Part shown: positions 54,249 through 64,000 of the stretch, in pieces
Numbering within the stretch: the first letter of the stretch is position 1
How the letters are laid out: each line of letters starts with the position of its first letter
Assembly: GCA_022828445.1 (NCBI GenBank)
Contig: JAIZZJ010000006.1
Span: 1,922,001 to 1,986,000, forward strand
Direction: 5' to 3'
DNA length: 64,000 bases
Source of the DNA: Graphiopsis chlorocephala
Lineage: Eukaryota; Ascomycota; Dothideomycetes; Cladosporiales; Cladosporiaceae
Program-made: the position numbers and the translations under genes
The notes under the pieces: model-generated
The model's input: the letters and a program-made list of their open reading frames with translations, nothing else
Database searches by the model: none
Told to the model about the DNA's origin: nothing

Positions 54249-54588
54249 GGATCGAGGTGGTTCACGGAGAAGAAGAAGCACGAATACCTTTGAGCCTCAT
54301 GATACACAGGATGTTGTTCATGAACGTGTGCTCCCCAATTTCATATTTTTCAAAAACACCGTGCGTGAAGTTATGCGTAGCGACTGCGATCTGGGGAGAT
54401 GTTTAGGGTAAGAGAGTATTGACCAACGTCTTCCATTTGCACTTCTACGCATTCGTCAAGCCCACACTGAAGACACCCATATCATCCACATGAAAAAACG
54501 CCAATCGCTATGCTACAGCCCAGAAAACCAGTTTTTCGTCTTGTATTGCACAGACGCCGGTCCAAAACGACCATCCGAACTCTACCGT
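54249..54588. other. Convergent intergenic spacer
   Basis: 340 bp between the 3' ends of the permease and the RNA polymerase III subunit gene. Nothing but presumed 3' UTRs. Confidence 0.5.
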
Positions 54589-57500
54589 CTAAGCCTTATC
54601 GACCTCTCGAGGGAATTGATCCTCCAGCCTCAACCTCGCACTAACATTCATACTCATCAGCTCCTGCACAAGCAACTTCGCCGCATACGGCACTGTCATC
54701 TTGACCATGCCACCACTGGCCTGGCAGCTCTGGCACCAGCCCTGGTAGCCCATGAGTCCGCACTTCTCGCACACGTCGACCTCGTGCGCGTCGGAGCTGA
54801 GCATGAGGCGCTCGAGCAGCAGCTGCGAAGCACCGTACGCAATCAGACAATCGCGCTCCATCTCGCCGAGACGCAGACCACCCTGTCGCGAACGACCTTC
54901 GGTGGGCTGGCGGGTGAGGATGGCGCGGGGACCGGTGGAACGGGAGTGCATTTTGTCCTGGACCATGTGTTTCAGGGATTGGTAGTAGATGGGGCCGAAG
55001 AAGACGTAGGCTTGCAGGGGCTCGCCGGTGATACCCGAGGTCACGTAGTCTTTGCCTGTGTACGAGAAGCCGTGTTTGAGGAGTAATTCGCCCATGTCTT
55101 CGACTTTGCTGCCGCCGAAGCAGGTACCGTACTGCTGAACACCGGAGAGCACGCCGGCTTTGCCAGAGAGGAGCTCGATCATTTTGCCGACTGTCATACG
55201 AGAGGGGAAACCGTGGGGGTTCATGATGATGTCGGGGCAGATGCCGAGGTCAGTGAAAGGCATGTCTGCTTGCTCGACAAGGGTTCCGACGACACCCTTT
55301 TGACCGTGGCGCGAGGAGAACTTGTCGCCGATTTCGGGTCTGCGAGTCTGGCGGGTGAGAATCTTAACGAGAGTCTGGTTGCCTTCGTTGGTCGAGATCA
55401 AGACCTTGTCTGCGTATGAGGGATCAGGCAGCTTGTACGACATGTGCTGTTGCGACCACTTCTGCTGTGATGCAGGAATGGACTGGAACTGGTTTTGCGG
55501 GCTCTCCTTGAGCATGTAGCTGTCGCCAGCCTCGAGCTTCTCGCCCACCTCGACCAGGCCGTCTTTGCCGATTCTCCTGTGCTTAGGGTTGTTGGGGTCC
55601 CTGTCTGCAAGTCTGTCCGAAGCACCGTTGCCGTAAGACTTGAGGGGCATGCTGACCTTCTTATAGACCTGCCTACGCCCAAAGCCGCGATCACAGGAAG
55701 CCTTGTTCATAACCAGAGCATCCTCAATATCGTAGCCGGAGTAGGACATGACAGCAACCGTAGCATTTTGTCCAGCGGGCAGCTTGTCGTATCTGATGAG
55801 TTCAATTGTCCTTGTACTGCACAAGGGCTTCTGTGGGTAGAGCATGAGGTAGAGGATTGTGTCGATGCGTGTGTGTTGGTTGTAGGCGATGGCTCCGATC
55901 GCTTGCTTACCCATAGCACATTGGTATGTGTTACGGGGCGATTGGTTGTGATGGGGGTAGGGAATCAAACCAGCGACAGCTCCCAAAACCGTGAAGGGCT
56001 CAATTTCCAGGTGTGTGGTGTGCATGTTGATCTGATCCTCGTAGACAGCAATGTTACAATCGTTTTCTTCGTTGACGTCCAGATATTCGACAATGCCACG
56101 CGAGAGAGCATCATCGAAGTCCATCGTACCCTTGCGCAGCGATTCCAAGAAGCGAGCTGTGATCTTTGGCTTGCCTTTTTCGACAATGATGAGTGGTCGG
56201 CAAACACGACCTTCGTCAGTTGCGATATGCACGCCGTTATGATGGTGGTTGATGTGAACGCTAACAAACTCAGAGATTCTACCCATGCGTCTGAACCTTC
56301 GGAAGCTCAACAAGAACTGCTTTGGCGCCCTTGTGAGCGCTAATGGTGTGCCGTTGATGAAGATGATGTAGGCTCCCTCTCCGTAGATCTCCTGGCCGCA
56401 TGTGCTGGTTACGTCTTCGGCGCCCAACGTGAATACAATCTTGCGAATAGGCTCTTCTTCGTCAGAAGTTGTGATGTGTGTCATTAATGCCAAGTTCTTG
56501 ACCAGACCGCAAGCTTCACCTTCGGGTGTATCGGAAGTACACAACATGCCGAATTGCGAGGGTTGCAGCGCACGAGGACCAGAGACTTTGCGAGTCTTCT
56601 CGAACTGCGACGAGATTCGAGTCATCATACCCAGAGCAGCGACATAACTTAGACGACTGAGAACGTGAGTGACACCGGCACGTTCCATGCGGAAACGCTT
56701 GAGATTCCAGTTACCAGTAGAGATTGCTCGTTCCAAGCCACCAGTGATCCTGAATTCGAAAGCGCGGATGTGGTCGTTCGGATCAAATTCTCTCGTCGGA
56801 TTGGGCTTCTTCAACGTCTTGTCCATGCTCAGTTTGAGATGCCTTGTGAACTCTTTGAACAAATCTTCGAATAGCAGGGACAACATCTGTCCTGCCAACT
56901 CCAGACGCTTGTTACCCAGATAATCCCTGTCGTCAATGAGCTTCGGGTCGTGCATGACCTGCAGTACACGTCGGGCCATGAAGGCTATGTAGAGAGACTT
57001 GGCCCGGAAATTAAGATTCTTCACTTCAACGTGAGGAATAATGGTCTGTGCGAGTTTATCCAAAGCCTGTTGTTTGGGAGTCTTCTCCGGACGACCGAAG
57101 CGAGGGAATTTGTCCCCCTTAGTCTTCGAATAGATGAAGTCCAGAGCCTGTTCCTGTGTGTGTACACCCAGAAGCGCCGCATACTCCAAGTTCGGCGCAA
57201 ATTCGTCCTGATATTGGGAGTCCTGGCCTGCACAGAGGAGAAGAATTTCGTGATCGGACTGCACACCCATAGCTCTCAAGGCGATGGCGACAGGGATATC
57301 CTCGTTGAAAGAGTTGTGCTTCAACATGAGTAGGTCGATCTTCTGTGGGTTTTTCTTGCTGCAGACCACATATGTTTTCGTCTTGACGTTCGAGGTGTGA
57401 CTGGTTACAGATGCCTGGATGACTCCCTTGAATTCTTCAACGATGACACGGTTCTTGCTCAGCTGCTCCTGGACAAGAATGACTTTTTCTGTTCCTCGGA

Positions 57501-58284
57501 CAACGAAGTATCCGCCAGGGTCGACAGCACACTCGTTCAACAGACCCATGTCCGACTCGGATCTGCCGTTCAAGACACACTTGCCACTTCGCAACATCAT
57601 GGGCATTCTGCCAATCATAACGTCTCGTCGCATAGTTTTACCGGTGGATTTGGGGTAGACGTAGTCGACGTAGATGGGCGCAGCATAAGTCATATCTCGT
57701 AGTCGACATTCGTTTGGTGTGACATTGCTTTCACGGTGGCCATGGATGTCGTCCTCGATGCGGTTTGGCAGACCAACTCGAATGTCGGTAAATTCGATGT
57801 ACTTGCTCGGGTTTGCATCGCTCACGACGAGGGAGTTGGCTTGGACAATTTTCTTTAGCTCGACGTTGGTGAAGTAGTCGAAAGAGTCGATGTGCTGTTT
57901 GACCAGACCCTTGACACGCAAGAAAGCTGGAAGTAAATTCCACTTGTCACGAGCGGTATTGATCGGGTCTGTGAGAGATTTGCTGTAGTAAAATGGCTTT
58001 AGGACTGAGTCCATATCGTCACCAACCCGCTTTTTGGTCGGGATCTTCGTCTGCTGTGCAGGATGTGGCTTGTTTGCTGCCGCTGTCTGCGCATCTTCGC
58101 TTTGAGCTGCAGTTTTCGGCTTGGGCTTTGCTGTTGGTGCCGGTTTCGTGGCAGCCGCCGTCGAGGCTTCCTGTTAGAGCTTGAGTAAATGTCCAGTTAA
58201 GATTTTTGTCATGTGGCGCTGTACCTTGGGAGTTGAGTTAGCCGGCACCTCTGAAGGCCCGGTCTTCTTCGCCCGAGGCGGCAT
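54589..58284 (-). CDS. RET1: RNA polymerase III second-largest subunit (RPC2)
   Basis: Catalytic beta-like subunit of RNA polymerase III, which transcribes tRNA and 5S rRNA genes in the nucleus. Model: exons 58284-58225 and 58170-54589, a 54-nt intron; 1213 residues, slightly longer than yeast Ret1 (1149) because of a 69-residue Ala/Lys/Pro-rich N-terminal extension that begins MPPRAKKTG. The Pol III type is shown by DPINTARDKWNLLPAFLRVKGLVKQH and the absence of Pol II-specific blocks. Common features are the lobe/protrusion DPGGYFVV, RISSQFEK, SGPRALQPSQFGMLC, TPEGEACGLVKNLALM, GYDIEDALVMNK, GDKFSSRHGQKG, NPHGFPSRMT, and the C-terminal zinc site CEKCGLMGYQGWCQSC. A start at the internal ATG 58014 would lose conserved-family spacing only slightly; the two-exon model is preferred because the frame stays open to a clean acceptor. 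Confidence 0.97.
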
Positions 58285-60607
58285 CTTGAAACTAGAGCAC
58301 GCCTTTGGTTGAAAGAGTTCGAATTATTGATGTGGAGTGTCGCTAGAACAAACCCATGAACATCTTCGACTCAAATCGCGTGTTCTAGCAAAGTCGCGAA
58401 GAAAGCTTGATCGGCACTTTTGGCGCGGCCGCCGATTCCGCGATGCCGAGAAGCCTGAGGCATCAGCGGACTTGGTCGTTCCAGGTATTTTAGAGCGACA
58501 TCCTGAACACACTGTGCTCTTACAACATATGTACATAACAACTTGGTGTACCGAACGTTGTTGTATGAGAGGCGACTTCCGGATCACGTAATGTAATTGT
58601 AAGTAGAGTAATCTTGTCTGGTTTGCGTAGCTGGTATCGCTGCGACGTCAAATTGCCTTTTACACGCGGCCTATGCATCTGGTGAGGTACAACCGAAGTA
58701 GAGACGTACAACATAAACGCTTTTGGATAGTTCTTCAGCAGGTAGCCAGTGCAACAATCGTCTGTGTATATATTTGCTGGGTATAATTTCATGTGGCACG
58801 ACATGGCCACGCCCGGCTGGTGGAGCTAGATGAAGATAGACTACTTTCTCAATAATGGTGAGTACCGTTGTTCCCAAATAGTGAAACGATGCAGTGGCAT
58901 GCACATTGTGATATTGACCTAGTAAAAGCGTTTCAGTTATTTGCGCAGTTATAGCCATTGCAAAGATGCATCATCGCCTCACCAGTATTCAAGCCAACAA
59001 CGTCTTGTTTCAGACCGCCATCGTCAAAGTTCTGTATGCGCCATGTAGCGTGCATGAACCACTGGCCCGAGGATCTGTCAACTACAAAGACGCACGCACC
59101 TACCCATCTCAGCGTAGGCAACCGTAATAATAGGACGACGAACTGCCGCCAGCCCCTTGATTTGCGTTCCGGATTTGCGAGCTTTTACCGCGTGGAGTAA
59201 AGTAGCTTTGGAACGCCCACGAATAACCCCACTGCCATTATCACTACAGGCTACCAACTAGCGCAGTAGTAGGAAAGCCAGAAGGAGCGGTGAAGCTTCT
59301 GGAGTACTCACCGTTATCTCGGGCTTGGATCGTTTCTACAGAAGGGCAAAGTACTCTCGCCCCGGAAAATAGTGCGCTCACAGATCATGCAGCCCGGTCA
59401 AGCGCAGGTGCTTAGTCGTGTGCGTGTTATACATTTGTAGTCTGTGATCGGCTTGCCTCGAAGGTTTTATTGGGAGCCGGCCTTCCGAAGTCGAAGGGCT
59501 GGTGGTAGGCAACGTCGACCGCTTGTTTTGTGTCCCGAGCAGAAGCGGCTAAAAACCATGATGCCCCCACGATGAAAAGACCGCTTGCGAGCTGTGAAGA
59601 TGAGTCAAAGAGGCGTACCGACGTTGGCGTGGAGCGTGGTTGGGCTGCGTCGTGCAAGCTCCCCAAGGTCCCGCCTTCTCGATTACTGAGATGGATCCAG
59701 ACGACTCTGCTGGTTCCAGCGAAGACCCCTTCGGCACGTCATGGGGCGCTTACTAGCTAGCCTCGTGCAGGCCGCAGGGATGCGAGGCCAGATACTCGCT
59801 CGGGTAGCTCAACATTGGTACAGGTCGTTGTGGACGAGCCAAAGAGGTCGTGCTCGTTGTAGGCTTACAAGGTCACCGTTGCCCCCGTAAGATGAACTCG
59901 CAAAGAGAAATCTGGTTGCTGTGCCCCCAAGGCCTCGGAAGCTCGAGGACAGGCACGGCGGATGATTTGCCTCAAGGGCCGAACTTTCGACGACCCTTGA
60001 AGTATGTGAAACCGCTCCCTAGGCTGCGGTTATGCAGGGAAAATCAACGCGGTCGGCGAGTAGAAAGAAGTGTTGTCTGGCCGCTCGCGAGGCTCCACGG
60101 CTAGTCAGTCGCAAGTCAGACGCTAGGTGGTATCGCAATCGCTGGCCGTAGCGTAGTATCGACTCGCCAGAGGAGTGCGTGCCCTGTCTGTGCCTTGCCC
60201 GCGGCGGCATCTGGGTGCTGGTGCTGCAGCTCCGAGCCAAGCCTCGTGGAGTCGTGGGCGACGTCGTGCCTCTTCCTCTTTGGCCGTGTCGTGTAAGGCA
60301 CCTGAACCGACTCGCCCACGTCTTTTCCACTCTGCACTCTGCCCGGCTGCTTGCAGGAGACACCACTGTCATTATTGCTACCGCCCTGCCTCGCTGCGTG
60401 CTGCCCAGAGCTCGCAACAACTCGCCGCCATTGGCTCGCGGCCGGCTTTCGTGAAGGAAGAGGAACTACGTCTCCGCAATAGTATGTTCATCTTCCCCCA
60501 GTCGCCTCCGACGGCGCTTACACGCGCAACACGTTGCCACACGCAAGAGAGAGCGACAAGGACAAGGCTAACCGCACGCGAAGGAAGCAACCTGCAGCGC
60601 ATCCGAC
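58285..60607. other. Long divergent intergenic region
   Basis: 2.3 kb between RET1 (minus) and the Pumilio gene (plus). I find no gene; frames such as 60175-60711 are leader-like and overlap others on the opposite strand. The last 300 bp are C-rich and probably the leader of the Pumilio mRNA. Confidence 0.5.
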
Positions 60608-63600
60608 ATGGCATTCTCTTTCCGTGGCCCGCAGTCCCCCCAGGACAGCGCTGCGTTCCCGGGCTACTCGAACAACCCACTCTCTCCGCCCAGAACCAGC
60701 AACAGACGTAGCGTGGGTGGAATGAGTGGACTACTAAGCACCGCCTCGACGAGCACTACGAATGAGACAAGGGCCGGCCTCACGCGCCGATTCACCACCA
60801 ACGCCCTTCCCGCACTCTCCCCGATCGGACAACAGCGACGTATGGCCGCAGGAGACACAATGCAGGTGAGTGCCTATATCGAATGGCTCAAGGGCGAATG
60901 AATCAGGCTCTGCAAAAAGGCATCTCGTTGCTGCAAAGAGAAGAGAATTCTGGAGACAATACAAAATATCATGGCCACACTCTTTTGGAGGACTATCCTG
61001 AGGATGGGCTCAAGAGACGCGGGTTTTGCACAAGAATCTATTTGTACAAAAATTGGCCACGATACAAGTACACGGAGGTCCTCAGCACGATTACTGTCGC
61101 CTACAGCAACGAGATGCCGATTAAAGAACCAATGCCAGCTATATACTTGAGCCTGGGACACATCGCAGATAGCTGACCATTGGTGAACAGAGCGGCGCAT
61201 TTTCGAGGGTTTCTCCAGTAAGTGCTATCAGGCTTCACTTTTGGAATTCCAGAAATTCCACTCCGCACACCTCAAAATGATGGCTTATTCACGTCTTGGG
61301 GTCTGTATGCTGACCTTGAAACCAGTCCGAGCAGAAGTATCGCCATTATGAGCAGTTGCTTGCAGAGCAGAGGAGAATCCAGGCGTTCATCGCAGAAGTC
61401 GATCCAGATACCCGCCGCGAGGTTGACGACCACATGCGCCATGAGGATGCGGTCGCGCAGATGATCGCCCAGAGCGAGCCGACAACTCCTCCAGAGTACG
61501 CTGATGCATTCCCTTCCATCTTTTCGAAGCCGAATAGATACAGTTCTGCGAGCTTGACGTCGCCTCCTGGTATTGTCAACAGGCCCGCGCGAGCTTCGAC
61601 GCAGTTGACATCGCCGGGCTTCCAGTACAACCGGCCATACACGTCGTCTGGAGCTAACCTTCCATCGCACTCTGTCCCTGGCTCTCGTCGGCAATCGGAC
61701 GACGAGGAAGAGGCTGACGACTTCCTCTATAACTTTGACGCAAGCGTGAATCGCGCTGCTGCTAAGTAAGTAATCCTTTTCCCTACCTCCTTTCCATCCG
61801 GTGGCCGCCGTCGCACTTTGCGCTGTCTCGACGCGCCTGCCCGATCGCTTTCACGTCCTTTGTGGTGGTCTGTGCAGGAGATACGAGCATGTGACAATGG
61901 TTGGCAAGCTGGTCATCGTTCTTTTTCATCCTGGCCGCAGCCATTCCTATTGCCGACGTATTTTTGGACTGGCTTCCACGCAGCTACGCTAACGTTACAC
62001 CTTATTACAGCCCCAATCGCAACTCTATGCCGGTATTGAGCCACGGCCGCAAGCGCTCCAACCTCCCTGATTTGTCTAGCGTCCTTGGTCCTGTCAACAC
62101 AACTAGCTTCTTGTTTGACGACGAAGACCGACCCATTAGACCCATCTCCAAGAGTACTCAAGTCTCTCCAGCGGACGGCAGAGCTTACTTGCAAGTCCAG
62201 CACACTGCAGACGGCTTCCCTAAACTCATCCGTCGCGAGGAGAATGGCATCGCTTCGTTTGCAAACCCTTCAGCTGCGCTTGATCTTGCTTCAGGCCAGT
62301 CAAACGGCGAGCAGCAGGCAACCGACCGCGCTACGGCTAGCCGTCACCGCATCTCTCTGCCCCCGTCCGCATTGAGGAACAACGACATCAACATTGCAGG
62401 CATCGGAAGTGTTTTGGCTACCCAGGAGAAGCCGAACGCAAACAATCGTCGCTCAGTTGAGTTCAACCTCGCCACTGAGGCCAAGCGTCCGTCACTTCGA
62501 GCTTCACCGCCTCGCGGCCTTACAAACGGCAGCAACGTCAGCTCTTATTCTACCAACGACATTCCCACGCTCAAAAGCATCAACGTGTCCGCAATTACCT
62601 CCCCTCTGAAGAGCGCCATTAAGCCGGCTCAGGCAAACGCTTCATCTACCTCAACCATTCACGAGCACGACGCACCTGCCGACAACACCCCTGTCAACGG
62701 TAACGGCGTGTCAAACGGAAGTGATCGCACCGACCGCCAGCATCAAGAAGTGACTAGCTCTGCTCAAGCAACTTCGGAGCCAATGCACCACAACAACCAC
62801 ACCGACACTCAGACTGGTTTCCAACCAAGTGCGCAACCTTTCAACCCGACCTTCCCCAACGACCAGTACCAGCACTCGTTCGGTCCAGCCATGCCTCCCT
62901 TCCAGCCCAACTTCTACGGCGGTGGACCGTATGGCATGCCGGGCCCCATGCACATGCAAGGCCTCGCCAATGGCTTCGGTAACATGAACATCAACGGCTT
63001 CCACGGTCAGCCTCAGTTCCCGCCGTTCCAGCAGTCCCCCTATGGAGGTTTCCAACAGCCTTACCCTCAAGGCCCCGCTATCGGTGGCGCCCCTCGTGCG
63101 CCGAGTACCCACTACAATGGCAATGGCCAGCAGCGCAGGCAGGGTGGTGAGGACAACCTTGCCAGGTTTAACAACGTCAACTTCGAGGAACTGAAGCCGG
63201 AGATCTTGACCCTCTGCACGGACCAACACGGCTGTCGCTTCCTGCAGCGCAAGCTCGACGAGAAGGACCCGAACACCTTGAAGATGATCTTCGACGAGGT
63301 CCACCCGAGCATCACGAAGCTCATGACTGATCCTTTCGGTAACTATCTTTGCCAGAAGCTCCTCGAGAACTGCGACAATGAGCAGCGCACTGTGCTCATC
63401 GGCAACTGCATGACCAACATGACCCAGATCGCCCTCAATCAACACGGTACTCGCGCTCTGCAGAAGATGATCGAGTTCGTCTCTACCCCGCAACAGACCC
63501 AGATGATCATCGATGCCATGCGCTACGATGTTGTCCAGCTCATCCAGGACCTCAACGGCAATCATGTCATCCAGAAGTGTCTAAACCACCTCAGCTCTGT

Positions 63601-64000
63601 CGATGCTCAGTTCATCTTCGACGCTGTGGGTCAGCACTGTGTTGTCGTCGGTACCCATCGTCACGGCTGCTGCGTTCTCCAACGTTGTGTCGATCACGCT
63701 TCTGGCTTGCAAAAGGGCGAGCTGGTTCGCCAGATCAGCAACCACGCTTTCGACCTCGTTCAGGATCCGTTCGGCAATTATGTGGTTCAATACATCCTTG
63801 ATCTTGAGGAGCCTGCCTTCATCGAGCCTCTCTGCCACAATTTCAAAGGCAGTGTCGTCTTTCTTTCCAAGCAGAAGTTCAGCTCCAACGTCATGGAGAA
63901 GTGCATTCGCGTTGCCAGCGAGGAGTCTCGTCGCATGCTGGTCCAGGAGATCATCCCTCCGTCCGAGCTTGAGAAGCTTCTCCGCGACTCTTTTGCAAAC
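60608..64000 (+). CDS. Pumilio/PUF-family RNA-binding protein (3' end beyond window)
   Basis: Cytoplasmic post-transcriptional repressor that binds UGU-containing 3' UTR motifs. Exons 60608-60865, 61326-61765 and 62011 onward; 896 residues are visible and the gene continues. Residues 1-640 are low-complexity Ser/Asn/Gln/Pro-rich with an internal PYGGFQQPYPQ-type segment; the Pumilio repeats begin near residue 705. Seven repeats are complete: CTDQHGCRFLQRKLDE, MTDPFGNYLCQKLLEN, ALNQHGTRALQKMIEF, IQDLNGNHVIQKCLNH, GTHRHGCCVLQRCVDH, VQDPFGNYVVQYILDL and SKQKFSSNVMEKCIRV. The eighth starts at the edge. The repeat helices resemble the Puf4/Mpt5 class rather than Puf3. The first two introns (460 and 245 nt) are far longer than others in the window. 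Confidence 0.93.

Noticed and set aside
60175..60711. 178-codon frame before the Pumilio gene
   Set aside because: Arg/Ser/Pro-rich leader translation that overlaps the real first exon in a different frame.
62711..63565. 284-codon minus-strand frame opposite the Pumilio repeats
   Set aside because: Antisense shadow; the plus strand carries unmistakable Pumilio repeats.

Overview
The window is nuclear DNA from a filamentous ascomycete (Pezizomycotina). This rests on short GT-AG introns of mostly 49-71 nt, intergenic spaces of 0.2-3 kb, and fungal-specific families such as an Spt20-type SAGA subunit, a Zn2Cys6 activator, a Gtr2 Rag GTPase, an Arl3 GTPase and Dal5-like and quinate/sugar-type MFS permeases. 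A Dothideomycete is my best guess, but it is inference only. I see no CRISPR array, rRNA, complete tRNA, transposon or virus-like gene.

Layout. 0.5-2.3 kb: an MFS sugar/quinate-type permease (minus) with a palindromic CreA-like site upstream. 3.4-9.6 kb: two unrecognised proteins and one locus (8598-9599) that keeps a promoter but whose reading frame is broken by two frame changes and a TGA. 10.0-19.4 kb: a dense housekeeping block with ribosomal protein eS25, a membrane-anchored MAPR/cytochrome-b5-like protein, GTR2, ARL3, a CENP-X/MHF2-like protein and poly(A) polymerase. 19.4-22.5 kb: a long repeat-rich spacer. 22.5-28.2 kb: an HSPA12-like Hsp70 relative and a secreted PhoD-type phosphatase/phosphodiesterase. 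28.8-37.3 kb: SPT20, a kelch-repeat protein and the DEAD-box helicase DRS1. 38.5-42.8 kb: a second MFS sugar-type permease and an unrecognised 499-residue protein.

43.9-54.2 kb looks like a small metabolic island. It holds a flavocytochrome b2-like 2-hydroxyacid dehydrogenase, a bacterial-looking phosphomannomutase-like HAD phosphatase, a Zn2Cys6 regulator, a divergent 6-phosphogluconate-dehydrogenase-like enzyme and, divergently transcribed from it, a Dal5-type anion permease. The promoter shared by the last two carries three copies of a 9-bp motif containing GTCGAC. I infer a regulator-enzyme-transporter set for an unidentified sugar acid or related anion. 54.6-58.3 kb is the second-largest subunit of RNA polymerase III. 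60.6 kb to the right edge is a Pumilio-family RNA-binding protein that runs off the window.

Gene models were built by hand from splice signals, and for each complete multi-exon model given with exon coordinates the coding length is a multiple of three. The least certain points are the last intron of the second sugar permease, the 3' ends of the PhoD gene and SPT20, and the status of the broken locus at 8.6-9.6 kb.
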